From Marinobacter excellens HL-55 (GTDB lineage: Bacteria > Pseudomonadota > Gammaproteobacteria > Pseudomonadales > Oleiphilaceae), in NCBI GenBank assembly GCA_001314845.1, contig LJZQ01000007.1, positions 1-64,000 on the forward strand: 64,000 bases of DNA, given 5' to 3'. The notes beneath the pieces were generated by a model. That model was not told the origin of the DNA. It ran no database searches and saw nothing but the letters and a program-made list of their open reading frames with translations. Every line of letters starts with the position of its first letter. Within the stretch, counting starts at the first letter, position 1. Below, in pieces: positions 51,276-61,189 of this stretch. Both the position numbers and the translations under genes were made by a program.

Positions 51276-51806
51276 TTACTGTTGAAACCTGACATCACCG
51301 TACATACCGGCCTGATAGTGCCCGGGCACGTTACAGGCGAACTCCAGAGTGGTGTCACCGGAAAAACGCCAGATCAACTCTCCGCTTTGACCGGGTTCCA
51401 GCAGGACGCTGTTCGGGTCGTCATGTTTCATGGAATGGCCGTCACCCATGTCCATTTCCATCATCTCGTGGTTGATGCGACCACCGTTGATCACACCATG
51501 CTCCACCATCATGGTCATTTCTGCCTGATGGGCTTCGTGCATGTCGGGTGTTCCGAGGTTGAACTCGTGTACCAGCTGGCCATGATTCTCCACCACAAAG
51601 CGCACCACTTCGCCTTTCTGCACGTCGATGGTTTCCGGCTCGTAGTAGTTGTCGTACATGGCGACCGTGACGGTGCGGGTAGCGTCAGAGGCGGCAGCAG
51701 GTTCACCGATGGCAGCATTTTGTCCGTGTCCGTGGGTGCCGGCGCCAAAGGCGGTGGCAGATAACGACAGTGCGGCGGCTGCAGCGATAAACTTTGTTAT
51801 TGTCAT
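51276..51806 (-). CDS. cupredoxin-domain periplasmic copper protein
   Basis: Signal peptide; VHEFNLGTPDMHEAHQAEMTMMVEHG, FACNVPGHYQAGMYGDVRF. Confidence 0.87.
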   Translation of the reverse strand: MTITKFIAAAAALSLSATAFGAGTHGHGQNAAIGEPAAASDATRTVTVAMYDNYYEPETIDVQKGEVVRFVVENHGQLVHEFNLGTPDMHEAHQAEMTMMVEHGVINGGRINHEMMEMDMGDGHSMKHDDPNSVLLEPGQSGELIWRFSGDTTLEFACNVPGHYQAGMYGDVRFQQ

Positions 51807-51902
51807 CAGAAAGTCTCCTGTATTGTGGCTGATGTGGAATGCGTGCCGGGAGCGCACAACATTCGAGTGCAGAGTGACCAGCCAACACCATGACCCACCA
51901 AC

Positions 51903-51952
51903 CTGAATTCTTGCTGAAAAAGCCGATTAATTGCTGTTCAGGATGAATTCAG
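51903..51952. promoter_or_regulatory. inverted-repeat candidate operator between cupredoxin and response regulator
   Basis: CTGAATTC (51903-51910) ... GAATTCAG (51945-51952); TTGCTG direct repeats at 51911 and 51931 (20-bp phasing). Confidence 0.4.
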
Positions 51953-52012
51953 ACTACTGCGGCATAGTGCGTCGGGGGACAACCGGTAACCGCTGCAAAC
52001 GGGGCAATTCAG

Positions 52013-52681
52013 ATGAGATTACTGCTGGTAGAGGATGACCGACTGTTGGCTGACGGCCTTTCACGTCAGCTTGAAAAAGCAGGTTTCAGTGTCGATATCG
52101 CACACACGTTGAAAGAAGCTGGCATTCTGGGCTCACAGGAAAGCTATCGTGTGTGTGTACTGGACCTGGGCCTGCCAGACGGCAATGGTTTGACAGCACT
52201 AAAACAATGGCGCGCTCATCACATCGATTTTCCCGTTCTTATTCTGACCGCCCGGGGCGATTGGCAAGACAAGGTCGACGGTCTGAAAGCGGGCGCCGAT
52301 GACTACCTGGCCAAACCCTTTCAGACCGAAGAGCTGGTAGCCCGCCTCAATGCGATCATCCGGCGCAGCGATGGGCGGGTCTCTTCATCTGTTAAAGCCG
52401 GGCGTTTCGAGCTGGACGAAAACCGGCAAAGCCTGAAAATGCTGGATGGCATCGAACACACCCTGACGGGCACCGAATTCCGCCTGCTCAGATGCCTGAT
52501 GAACCGCCCAGGGCACGTATTCTCCAAAGACCAGCTCATGGAACAACTCTACAGCCTCAACGACAACCCGAGTGACAACGTCATCGAAGCCTACATCCGC
52601 CGGTTAAGAAAGCTGGTCGGTACCGAAACCATTGCGACCCGGCGGGGGCAGGGATACCTGTTCAATGATGCCGATCACTAA
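52013..52681 (+). CDS. OmpR-family response regulator (probable metal-responsive)
   Basis: LLVEDDRLLADGLSRQLEKAGF, VLDLGLPDGNGL, ILTARGDWQDKVDGLKAGADDYLAKPF, winged-helix C-terminus. Confidence 0.93.
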   Translation: MRLLLVEDDRLLADGLSRQLEKAGFSVDIAHTLKEAGILGSQESYRVCVLDLGLPDGNGLTALKQWRAHHIDFPVLILTARGDWQDKVDGLKAGADDYLAKPFQTEELVARLNAIIRRSDGRVSSSVKAGRFELDENRQSLKMLDGIEHTLTGTEFRLLRCLMNRPGHVFSKDQLMEQLYSLNDNPSDNVIEAYIRRLRKLVGTETIATRRGQGYLFNDADH

Positions 52682-54005
52682 GCCCCTCTCCGTCAGAACC
52701 ACCCTGCTTACGCTCCTGTTACCCTCGGGCATTGTGTTAATGGCGCTGGCGTGGGTAGTCCACGGTTTACTGTTGGACCGCATGTCGCGGGACTTCGTAG
52801 AGGGGAGGTTGCACGACGAGGTGGCCTTTCTGGAACTGCAGGTGCGCCAGTCCGGAGGACAGCTGGATGCCCTTCAGACCGGGGACTATTTCGAAGAGGT
52901 GTTCCACCATGCATTCGTGCTCCATTCCCCTGACGCCACCACCATCTCTCCGGACTCCTGGCGCCCCTTGCTCGAACCACTGTTGGAGACCAGTCAACAG
53001 GGAAGCATTCGGGTGCAGGGCTTGGGCGCAGCGGGCGCTCCATCCGATATCCTGGCCTACCGCCGCGAAATCAATATTGGGGATGCCCCCATGGTCATTA
53101 TCGTAGCCGAGGACATGGACGCGCTCAGAGCAAGCCAGGCGGAGTTACATGCATGGACAGCCATCGTATCGATTCTGCTGATCCTGCTACTGGTTGCTGT
53201 TATCTGGGTGGGCATCGCGCTCGCGCTGCGGCCAGTAGCCTCACTGCAATCTGCCCTGACCAAACTTCAAGGTGGCTCCATTTCACGAATTGATGTCCGG
53301 GCACCAGAAGAATTCCGCCCCCTGGTAAACCAACTGAACCAGCTTCTGGATTCGCTGGATCAGCGACTTGAGCGCTCCCGGGATGCCCTGGCCAACCTCT
53401 CCCACAGTGTCAAAACCCCCATTGCTGCGATCCGTCAGATACTTGAGGACGACAGCCGGCCACTGGATACAGCCTTGAGGGACGAAATGGCGCGCCGGCT
53501 CAGCCACATCGACAGACAGCTTGAAACCGAGATGCGCCGAAGTCGGTTTGCAGGGCCGCAGATCGGAAAAAGCGCGTTACCCGTCAAGCAGGCCAGGGAT
53601 TTGTTGTGGATGCTGGGCCGTCTGTACCCGGATAAATCGTTTGAGCTGGCCACAGATCTGACGGACGAACACCGCTGGCCCGTTGAGGAGCATGACTTGA
53701 ACGAAGTTTTCGGCAACCTGCTCGATAATGCCGGTAAATGGACTACCCACAACATAGAGCTGTCACTCAGCGAGTCAGAGAGCAATGTGCGGATTGTCGT
53801 GACGGATGATGGCCCAGGGGTCGCTGTTGAACACCTGGATCACCTTGGCAGCCGCGGGCTCAGGCTGGATGAGCAAACGCCCGGCCATGGACTGGGACTG
53901 GCCATTGTCCAGGATATCGTGCAGCGCTATGGTGGCAGGGTAATCTTCAGCCATGGCGAAAACGGTGGCCTGAGCGTTGAAGTGAAGCTACCGCGAAAAT
54001 CATAG
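52665..54005 (+). CDS. sensor histidine kinase
   Basis: H-box NLSHSVKTPIAAIRQIL; NLLDNAGKWT, VTDDGPGV, GHGLGLAIVQDIVQRYGG. Confidence 0.92.
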   Translation: MMPITKPLSVRTTLLTLLLPSGIVLMALAWVVHGLLLDRMSRDFVEGRLHDEVAFLELQVRQSGGQLDALQTGDYFEEVFHHAFVLHSPDATTISPDSWRPLLEPLLETSQQGSIRVQGLGAAGAPSDILAYRREINIGDAPMVIIVAEDMDALRASQAELHAWTAIVSILLILLLVAVIWVGIALALRPVASLQSALTKLQGGSISRIDVRAPEEFRPLVNQLNQLLDSLDQRLERSRDALANLSHSVKTPIAAIRQILEDDSRPLDTALRDEMARRLSHIDRQLETEMRRSRFAGPQIGKSALPVKQARDLLWMLGRLYPDKSFELATDLTDEHRWPVEEHDLNEVFGNLLDNAGKWTTHNIELSLSESESNVRIVVTDDGPGVAVEHLDHLGSRGLRLDEQTPGHGLGLAIVQDIVQRYGGRVIFSHGENGGLSVEVKLPRKS

Positions 54006-54017
54006 AGGGGCCTGAGT

Positions 54018-54467
54018 GTGAAAATCGGCGAACTGTCAAAGACAACGGGCCTTCCGGTTGAAACGATTCGCTACTACGAAAAGATCGGCCTGATGCCGGA
54101 ACCTGGTCGCAATGCCAGTGGCTACCGCCAGTACCGACATGATCATCTTGATCGATTGCTGTTCATCAAACGCTGTCGCAACCTCGACATGACCCAGGAT
54201 GAGATACGGGAGTTGATCCGGCTAGCCGACAATCCGGAGGCAGACTGCAGTGAAGTGGACGCCCTGCTTGCCCGGCACCTGAGTCATGTGCGCGAACGTC
54301 TAACCGAGCTGGCCGGTCTGGAACAGACCCTGGAACGGCTCCAGAGGGCATGCTCCCAAGGGCGCACCGTTAGCGAATGCGGCATTCTTGGTGGCCTCAC
54401 CAAAGAGCTGGACCGGGTGGACGATCACCGGGCACCAAACCATGTTCCCGGCACTCATGGAAAATAA
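54018..54467 (+). CDS. MerR family regulator, CadR/PbrR-like
   Basis: MKIGELSKTTGLPVETIRYYEKIGLMPEPGRNASGYRQY; Cys in ADCSEVDALL and RTVSECGIL. GTG start. Confidence 0.88.
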   Translation: MKIGELSKTTGLPVETIRYYEKIGLMPEPGRNASGYRQYRHDHLDRLLFIKRCRNLDMTQDEIRELIRLADNPEADCSEVDALLARHLSHVRERLTELAGLEQTLERLQRACSQGRTVSECGILGGLTKELDRVDDHRAPNHVPGTHGK

Positions 54468-54479
54468 TCATCCCAGGCC

Positions 54480-54510
54480 TTGACCCTGTAGCAACTTCAG
54501 GGTTTTCAAT
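54480..54510 (+). promoter_or_regulatory. MerR-type promoter with 19-bp spacer and dyad
   Basis: TTGACC - CTGTAGCAACTTCAGGGTT (19 bp) - TTCAAT; dyad CCCTGTAG/CTTCAGGG; directly upstream of the cation transporter. Confidence 0.75.
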
Positions 54511-54540
54511 AGAGACAACTCCTATAAAACGAGGTCTCTG

Positions 54541-55182
54541 ATGGCTTGCAACTGTTCTGCTCCGACACCCAAAACCCCTGCTCCAGGTTTCCGCAAGGCG
54601 CTCTGGATCGCACTATGGGTCAACCTGACCATGTTCTTCGTGGAAGGATTGGCCAGCCTCCATTCTGGCTCGGTATCACTCATGGCGGATGCCATCGATT
54701 TCTTTGGTGACAGCGCCAACTATTTACTGTCTTTGACGGTGTTAAGCATGGGGATGCTGTGGCGTGGCCGCGCGGCGCTGGTCAAAGGGCTGACGATGGC
54801 GGCATTTGGCCTGGTGGTCTGGGGCCGGGGGCTGTACGTTATGCAAGCGGGTATAACTCCCGAACCACTGACCATGGGCACCGTGGGCACTCTTGCCCTG
54901 ATCGCCAACTTTTCAGTGGCCGTGATGCTGTTCCGGTTTCGGGAGGGCGATTCAGACATGCGCTCTGTCTGGCTGTGCAGCCGCAACGATGCGGTTGGTA
55001 ATGTTGCCGTCATGATCGCAGCACTCGGGGTATTTGGCACTGGCACAGCCTGGCCGGATCTTCTCGTGGCGGGCATTATGGGCACCTTGGCGTTCACCGC
55101 AGGCATCAGTGTGGTTCGGCATGCCCGGTCTGATATTGCCAATGCCCGAGCCGCGCATCCTGTTGTCGTTCAGGAGAGCTGA
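54541..55182 (+). CDS. cation transporter (CDF-like)
   Basis: 213 aa; ALWVNLTMFFVEGLASLHSGSVSLMADAIDFFGDSANYLLSL; Cys-rich N-terminus MACNCSAP. Confidence 0.85.
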   Translation: MACNCSAPTPKTPAPGFRKALWIALWVNLTMFFVEGLASLHSGSVSLMADAIDFFGDSANYLLSLTVLSMGMLWRGRAALVKGLTMAAFGLVVWGRGLYVMQAGITPEPLTMGTVGTLALIANFSVAVMLFRFREGDSDMRSVWLCSRNDAVGNVAVMIAALGVFGTGTAWPDLLVAGIMGTLAFTAGISVVRHARSDIANARAAHPVVVQES

Positions 55183-55187
55183 GACAA

Positions 55188-55643
55188 TCAATAAGCCTGG
55201 AAATCGCTCAGCCGATAGGAGAATTCGTCATCGGCAATGAATGGGCTACCATCAATTTCCAGTGTCACCGGAAAGCCGTACTGCTGATCGTATTGCACCA
55301 CCAGCTTGCTCGCTGATTCGCTGGAATCTGCGATCAAGCTGAACAGGCCCTCAACGGTGAGCCGTCGCTCATCCAGCACTTCCGGGTGGTTCAGGGGTTG
55401 CTCGAGCCCTTCGATGTCGATCACCTTGCCCTCCCTGACCGTTACTCGCATGGGCTGCAGCAGATCCGGCGGGCAGAAACAGGTTTGTTTGATGGTAACT
55501 TCATAGCCGGCAACCGCCTGTGACTGCCAGACCGACAAGGCTTCCGCGAGGCTGCTCACGGGTTCGGCATCTTTACCCGTGCCTGCGCAGGCGGTCAGCA
55601 ACAATCCGAGCGCCAGCATGCCACTAGTGTTTTTTCCGATCAC
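55188..55643 (-). CDS. DUF6174-like lipoprotein
   Basis: LALGLLLTACAG lipobox; VTIKQTCFCPPDLLQPMRVTVREGKV; GTGA overlap with the metalloprotease stop. Confidence 0.7.
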   Translation of the reverse strand: MIGKNTSGMLALGLLLTACAGTGKDAEPVSSLAEALSVWQSQAVAGYEVTIKQTCFCPPDLLQPMRVTVREGKVIDIEGLEQPLNHPEVLDERRLTVEGLFSLIADSSESASKLVVQYDQQYGFPVTLEIDGSPFIADDEFSYRLSDFQAY

Positions 55644-57841
55644 GCTGACCTCCTGCGCCCAATCCATTTCAGTAGGCCCGCCGTCAGCATCAGCAGAAGC
55701 CAACTGACGCCAGCACTGCCACCGCCACTACCCCCGGAGCTGCCGCTGCTGTCACCGCTTTCCGGAGGCATCCGGCCTACCAGCGGCTCATCCGCACCGG
55801 GTTCACCAGTCTCGGTTCCACCGCTGTCAGAAAGGCTGATCTGCACCAATGCGCTGGTGTCGGTTCTTTCTGCGTTAATTGCAACAACACGGTATTGGTA
55901 AACCATACCCGCAACGGCTGTTGTATCGAGGAACATTGCCTCGGTGGCCGCTAAACTCGCTAACACCTTCCAGAGGTGAATCGTATCGTCGATACGACGA
56001 CGCTCGATGCCATAGTCTGTCTGGGGCCCGGGCTGTCTTTGCCAGGCCAGCACGACATCGACGTCCGATTCCGAGATCTCAAGATTGGTCGGCGCCACCG
56101 GGGGCTCAACCCAGGATGCTGTCACGGTGTTACTTGGCACCGAACGCAGGCCGTCCTGTAACGCTACAATCCGGTACTGATACTCGCCTGCATCCACCAT
56201 GGCAAGATCCTGGTAGCTGGTTGACCCAGACGCCAGCCTGCCCGATACGTTTGCAAATCCAGAATCCGATGGTCCTCGTCGTTCCACCCGATAGTCAGCG
56301 CCAGCGCTTGCACTGGTCGCCCACTCGAGGGCGAAACCTTGATCCAGCGTTGCAATGCGGAGATTGGTGGGCGCTGCGATGGCTCTTGGCGTAACGGCAT
56401 ATCGGCTCTCAATCCGGTTGTTCTCAGGCACGATGTCTTTTACTTCGCCGTTCAGGCTCACCAGGATAACTTCCTGAGTAATGACCACTTCCGAACTGGT
56501 TCCAGAATATCCCTGAACGGTCAATTGCTGCCCGCCATTGCCCGGTAGCACATCACCGCAATGGTAGCGGTCACCGTCGATATCACAGGGCACCCCATCA
56601 ACCGTCACCAGATCCAGGCGACTTTGCGCACCGGAAATCCTTCCCGTGATGTCTAGCCAGTTGGCGGTTTCAGACGCTTTCTGATAGCCAACTTCATAAG
56701 TTGCCTGGAAGCTGTCGGCGTAAGGCACTTCTGACGGGTTAGACGCCAGGGCGCGAAGTGACGCATCCGCAGGAAAGTTGAAGCACTGTTCAAGGCCAAA
56801 CCGACTGTTGATCGTTTCAATAAAACTGGTCTCAGAGCATGATGAAAAACGGGTGGCATCCGGATTGGCCCAGGGGCTCATGACAAACCCCGAAGGGCAA
56901 CTGTTGTCATCAACGTCATGGCCTGAACCAAAGTTATGGCCCAGTTCGTGAGCCACCACCACCGCGGTCAATACATTGCTGGAGAAGGCATTAGTCACAC
57001 CAGTACCGTAACCGCTGGTGTTGCAGAGCGAGCCTACATAGGCCAACCCGGCCGTACTGCCGTCGAAATCCCGGCCGCTTATCAGATGAAACAGTGCCCG
57101 GCGGTTCTCCTGAAAAGGCAAGCTGCCCGCCAACACTTTGGCACGGACATCACCCAATAATTCATTAGCCGAGGTGGAGGTGGTAAACACATCACTTTTC
57201 AGAAAGGTCAGGCTCAGCGTATCAAAACCGATACCGAACTGCTCAAAGTAGAAACCCTCAACCATATTCAGAATGCTGACAGCGCGATCCTGAAAGTCAT
57301 CGGGAAATTTTTGTTGGAACTGCAGATCAAATGCTACCTCCAGCTCCAGCAACAAACAGGCACCTGCCACCCGATCCTCGCACAAGCTGTCGTAACTGGC
57401 GGACACGGCCTGGGCCATCATGGGCGACATCATGGCATCCGGAGAGAGCTCTGCCTCGCTGTGGGCATGGTCCAGTCCGCAGCGGGGCGGATTCTGGAAG
57501 CTGAAGCTCATGGGCGCAACCTCATTCCCGGAGTTATCGCCACCGATCACATGCACACGGCCAAACAGGTAAGCGAGACCCTCCCACTTACCAGACATTC
57601 TGGACACCCGAACCCAACTCTCGGGGTCTTCCGCAACCTGACCCTGAAAATGGCGGCCTTCCAGTAATGCCTGATGCGGCCCCAGTGCGGATGCCAGCCG
57701 GTCATTGCCAGTCAGATTAACCTGGTAACTAGTGCCATCGACCCACAAGCTCAATGAATCGATAGTATCTGCATGCAATGGCGCGGACAATGCCCACAAC
57801 CAGGTTGCAACGATCACCAGAAAACGGCATGAGTTTCTCAC
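55640..57841 (-). CDS. reprolysin-like (M12) zinc metalloprotease with fibronectin III-type domains and GlyGly-CTERM tail
   Basis: VVAHELGHNFGSGHDVDDNSC zinc motif; repeated AP(T)NL..AWxx fibronectin-type segments; C-terminal SSGSSGGSGGGSAGVSWLLLMLTAGLLKWIGRRRSA. Confidence 0.88.
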   Translation of the reverse strand: MRNSCRFLVIVATWLWALSAPLHADTIDSLSLWVDGTSYQVNLTGNDRLASALGPHQALLEGRHFQGQVAEDPESWVRVSRMSGKWEGLAYLFGRVHVIGGDNSGNEVAPMSFSFQNPPRCGLDHAHSEAELSPDAMMSPMMAQAVSASYDSLCEDRVAGACLLLELEVAFDLQFQQKFPDDFQDRAVSILNMVEGFYFEQFGIGFDTLSLTFLKSDVFTTSTSANELLGDVRAKVLAGSLPFQENRRALFHLISGRDFDGSTAGLAYVGSLCNTSGYGTGVTNAFSSNVLTAVVVAHELGHNFGSGHDVDDNSCPSGFVMSPWANPDATRFSSCSETSFIETINSRFGLEQCFNFPADASLRALASNPSEVPYADSFQATYEVGYQKASETANWLDITGRISGAQSRLDLVTVDGVPCDIDGDRYHCGDVLPGNGGQQLTVQGYSGTSSEVVITQEVILVSLNGEVKDIVPENNRIESRYAVTPRAIAAPTNLRIATLDQGFALEWATSASAGADYRVERRGPSDSGFANVSGRLASGSTSYQDLAMVDAGEYQYRIVALQDGLRSVPSNTVTASWVEPPVAPTNLEISESDVDVVLAWQRQPGPQTDYGIERRRIDDTIHLWKVLASLAATEAMFLDTTAVAGMVYQYRVVAINAERTDTSALVQISLSDSGGTETGEPGADEPLVGRMPPESGDSSGSSGGSGGGSAGVSWLLLMLTAGLLKWIGRRRSA

Positions 57842-57950
57842 TAACGAATCCCTTTCTGTTCAGTCCCATCGGTTTCGCGCAAACTAAAGCGTGTCGGCCT
57901 TACCAGCCAGACACTTAACGTAACAATCTGTATTAATGAGGCATGGGTCC

Positions 57951-58535
57951 CGGATGGGGTATCGAGTGGTTAACAGCCCGGCACCTGGGTTGATGATTTT
58001 ATTGGCACTGCTTTATTTGGTACCTGCTGCCGCACTGGAGTGGCAGCCGAATCTTTTCCAGAACGAGGAATGGTGGCGCCTGCTGACCGGGCATGTGGTT
58101 CATCTGAACGGCTGGCATCTGCTGCTGAATCTGACCGGGCTGGCTATCCTCTGGCTGCTCTACCCTCATTTTCTATCTCTGGGTCACACGGTGTTGGCTG
58201 TGCTGTTCAGCTCGTTGGTCATTTCTCTGGGGTTGATGTTGCTTCAACCAGAACTGCCCGGCTATCGGGGCTTTTCCGGCTGCCTGCATGGACTCGCGGC
58301 GATACTTGCTGTGCGGGGATGGAAGGGTGAGCGCGTGTTGTCTGCCAGTGTCCTCACCCTGCTGATCGGAAAATTACTGATGGAAGCAACCGGGGCAGGT
58401 TTAACTGATGCCACTCAGCTGATCGGCGGCCCGGTGATCTGGCAAGCGCACTGGCTGGGTTTTTCTGCCGGCCTGCTATTGGCAGGACTGTTCTGGCTTA
58501 AGCCCCAAACACCCAGGCAATCATCACCGGAATAA
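57951..58535 (+). CDS. rrtA: rhombosortase (rhomboid-family GlyGly-CTERM processing protease)
   Basis: WWRLLTGHVVHLNGWHLLLNLTGLAILW; GFSGCLHGLAAI catalytic Ser motif; divergent from a GlyGly-CTERM substrate. Start uncertain (track ORF starts 57936). Confidence 0.85.
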   Translation, partial: RMGYRVVNSPAPGLMILLALLYLVPAAALEWQPNLFQNEEWWRLLTGHVVHLNGWHLLLNLTGLAILWLLYPHFLSLGHTVLAVLFSSLVISLGLMLLQPELPGYRGFSGCLHGLAAILAVRGWKGERVLSASVLTLLIGKLLMEATGAGLTDATQLIGGPVIWQAHWLGFSAGLLLAGLFWLKPQTPRQSSPE

Positions 58536-59421
58536 AACCCAGCGCAAACAGCGTACTGAGCAAAGTGGTGCCTGCCGCCTGCCGGGGTGCGGCATCCAGC
58601 AAGGTGGCGATCACTACCGTGTTGGCGGCAATGGGGGTAATAGAAATAAGGAAAATCGCCTGATGCACCGCCAGGTCATATATGCCCAGCAGGTGCGCAT
58701 CCAGCCACCAGAAAGCCAGCGCCAGTAACGGCCAACTGACAAACTTGCCGAAAAAGGCAAGGCCGGTGAACATCGGATTACCGGCCAAACCCCGAAAGCT
58801 CAGTATGCCCATGCCGATGATCATCATGCCCAGAATGCTGTAGGCGCCGCGCAGATTATCGAACAACGGCACAAATGCCCCCGGAATGGACACCCCTGAC
58901 AGATTCAGCGCCACCGCCGCTGCAAACGCATACACCGATGGCAGTCGTGCCACCCTCACCAGTGCATCACGAATGCTGTATCTCCCTCTGGCAGCCAGAT
59001 AAAAACCGACCGAGTTCTCGAACAAAGTGGTGCCAAGCATGCAGACGATGTAGATCGCCAAACCCTGCTCACCGAACAACAGCAACGCCACGGGTATACC
59101 AAAATAACCGGTGTTTCCGGTCCCGACTGAAAGCGGAATGACAGACGCACTGCCATCGGTCAGCACCCGGCGGGCAACGGCCAGATGCAACAACGCAATC
59201 ACGGTACAGAATCCGAACACCAGGGCTGGCAACAGGATGACCTGGGGCGTCAGCGGCGCAGCCATAACTCCCGAGAACACCACCGAGGGCGTCACGATGT
59301 AAAGCATGATGCCAGCGATATGTTTGCCGCTGGCCTCCAGATAACGCCCGGCAATCCAGCCAAGGGCGACCGTGACATAAAGGGGAAGAAGTTTAATAAG
59401 CAGAGCCAGCGCAGCCGCCAT
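58498..59421 (-). CDS. AEC family transporter
   Basis: GRYLEASGKHIAGIMLYIVTPSVVFSGVM; PIAANTVVIATLLDAAPRQAAGTTLLSTLFAL. Confidence 0.88.
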   Translation of the reverse strand: MAAALALLIKLLPLYVTVALGWIAGRYLEASGKHIAGIMLYIVTPSVVFSGVMAAPLTPQVILLPALVFGFCTVIALLHLAVARRVLTDGSASVIPLSVGTGNTGYFGIPVALLLFGEQGLAIYIVCMLGTTLFENSVGFYLAARGRYSIRDALVRVARLPSVYAFAAAVALNLSGVSIPGAFVPLFDNLRGAYSILGMMIIGMGILSFRGLAGNPMFTGLAFFGKFVSWPLLALAFWWLDAHLLGIYDLAVHQAIFLISITPIAANTVVIATLLDAAPRQAAGTTLLSTLFALGFIPVMIAWVFGA

Positions 59422-59614
59422 AGGTTCTCCGGAAAACCTGCAACAGGTGTTTTAGAGCCAGCAGTCTAACATTTGCTGTCAAGATCGCAGCCATACAACC
59501 CGGTTGCCCATCCCTCGGGTTACTTAAGCTGGCCGGCACGTAAACCAGCTTGGGCCTCAGCGTCATTCACTAACACGTGCCGATTCAGTACACGCAGACC
59601 ATACTCTAAAAAAC

Positions 59615-59646
59615 AACAAGGGCAGAGGTTACCCCCTGCCCTTGTT
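59615..59646 (-). terminator. intrinsic terminator of wrbA
   Basis: Perfect 11-bp stem AACAAGGGCAG/CTGCCCTTGTT; T-run on the minus strand side (GTTTTTTAG). Confidence 0.8.
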
Positions 59647-59674
59647 TGCATTCGACGGATAAGTAACCCTCTGA

Positions 59675-60274
59675 TCAGCCGCGCAGTTTCACCGCCAGCT
59701 CTGCCACATGCTTGCCCTGATAACGGGCAATGTTCAGCTCTTTCTCGCTGGGTTGGCGTGAACCGTCGCCACCGGCGATGGTGGAGGCACCATAAGGCGT
59801 TCCACCGTTCATTTCAGAGATGTCAAAGAAATCGGGAATGCCATATCCCAGTGGCACAATCACCATGCCGTGGTGGGCCAGCGTGGTCCAGAAGGAGCTG
59901 ATGGTATGCTCTTGACCGCCGCCTGTGCCGGTTGAGGTGAACACGCTACCCACTTTTCCATGTAGCTTACCCTCGGCCCACAGCCCGCCGGTCTGATCCA
60001 GAAATGTGCGCATCTGGCCAGACATGTTGCCAAAACGGGTCGGGGTGCCAAAGATGATGGCGTCGTAGTCTGCCAGCTCAGACGGGCTCGCCACCGGCGC
60101 GCTCTGATCCGCCTTGCCGCCAGCATTCCGGAACGCTTCATCGGGCATCGTCTCAGGCACACGCTTGACCACCACATCCGCGCCCGCTACGCCTTTTGCA
60201 CCCTCGGCAACCGTATTTGCCATGGTTTCCATGTGGCCATACATGGAGTAATAAAGAACCAGTACTTTTGCCAT
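59675..60274 (-). CDS. wrbA: NAD(P)H:quinone oxidoreductase, type IV (WrbA)
   Basis: [73 protein letters not shown]. Confidence 0.95.
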   Translation of the reverse strand: MAKVLVLYYSMYGHMETMANTVAEGAKGVAGADVVVKRVPETMPDEAFRNAGGKADQSAPVASPSELADYDAIIFGTPTRFGNMSGQMRTFLDQTGGLWAEGKLHGKVGSVFTSTGTGGGQEHTISSFWTTLAHHGMVIVPLGYGIPDFFDISEMNGGTPYGASTIAGGDGSRQPSEKELNIARYQGKHVAELAVKLRG

Positions 60275-60462
60275 CGAACGATCTCCTGTGTTTGTTTTCG
60301 GTAACCTAGAGCCTAACCGGCAGCGCCAAATCCGCAAAACGGAAGATTTGCAGCAGGTCATTCAGTTTTTCTGAATATAGTCACAGCGCGGCCATGTCAA
60401 ATGCCGGTGCACATGTGTACGCTGAAAAACATTATACTTTTGGCCAATACAGGCAACCATAT

Positions 60463-61140
60463 ATGACCGCTCCCATGAACCACAGCCAAACCACCTCGGA
60501 ATCTGGACATCATCGCATTGAAGAATGGATCAACAGCGCGACCCACGGCCTCGGCGCCATCCTCAGCGTGATCGGCACGGTGGCGCTGATTGTCGGTGCC
60601 AGCCAGTTGGGTGACGTCTGGAAAATCGTCAGCTTCAGCGTCTTTGGCGCCTCACTGATCCTGCTCTATATGGCCTCAGCGCTTTACCACGGCGCTCGCA
60701 GTCCGGCGCTGAAAACGGCGCTCAAGACTCTGGATCACTGCGCCATCTTCCTTTTGATCGCCGGCACCTACACACCGTTCCTGCTTGTGAACATGCGCGG
60801 CACCACCGGCTGGACACTGTTTGCCATCATCTGGTCGCTGGCCCTGACCGGCGTGGTGCTCAAGGTGATATTCAAGAACCGGTTCAAACTGGCACGGGTT
60901 GGCATTTACGTCGCGATGGGATGGCTGATTATTTTTGCCTCATCCGACCTGGTTGCTAACCTGAATGAAGTATCCCTTTACCTGATGATTGCTGGCGGCG
61001 TCATCTATACCGCGGGGGTGGCGTTTTACCTGGCGGATCGCATCCCTTACATGCACGCCGTCTGGCATCTGTTCGTGATTGGCGGCAGCGCGTGTCATTT
61101 CAGTGCCGTCTATTTTGGTGTACTGCCCCATCCGGCATAG
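60463..61140 (+). CDS. hemolysin III / TrhA family membrane protein
   Basis: EEWINSATHGLGAILSVIGTVALI; YMASALYHGARSP, LDHCAIFLLIAGTYTPF, MHAVWHLFVIGGSACHFSAVY. Confidence 0.93.
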   Translation: MTAPMNHSQTTSESGHHRIEEWINSATHGLGAILSVIGTVALIVGASQLGDVWKIVSFSVFGASLILLYMASALYHGARSPALKTALKTLDHCAIFLLIAGTYTPFLLVNMRGTTGWTLFAIIWSLALTGVVLKVIFKNRFKLARVGIYVAMGWLIIFASSDLVANLNEVSLYLMIAGGVIYTAGVAFYLADRIPYMHAVWHLFVIGGSACHFSAVYFGVLPHPA

Positions 61141-61189
61141 CCTTTACCTGTATACTCGGGGCAACCTCATCACATGGAGACAGACCCCC

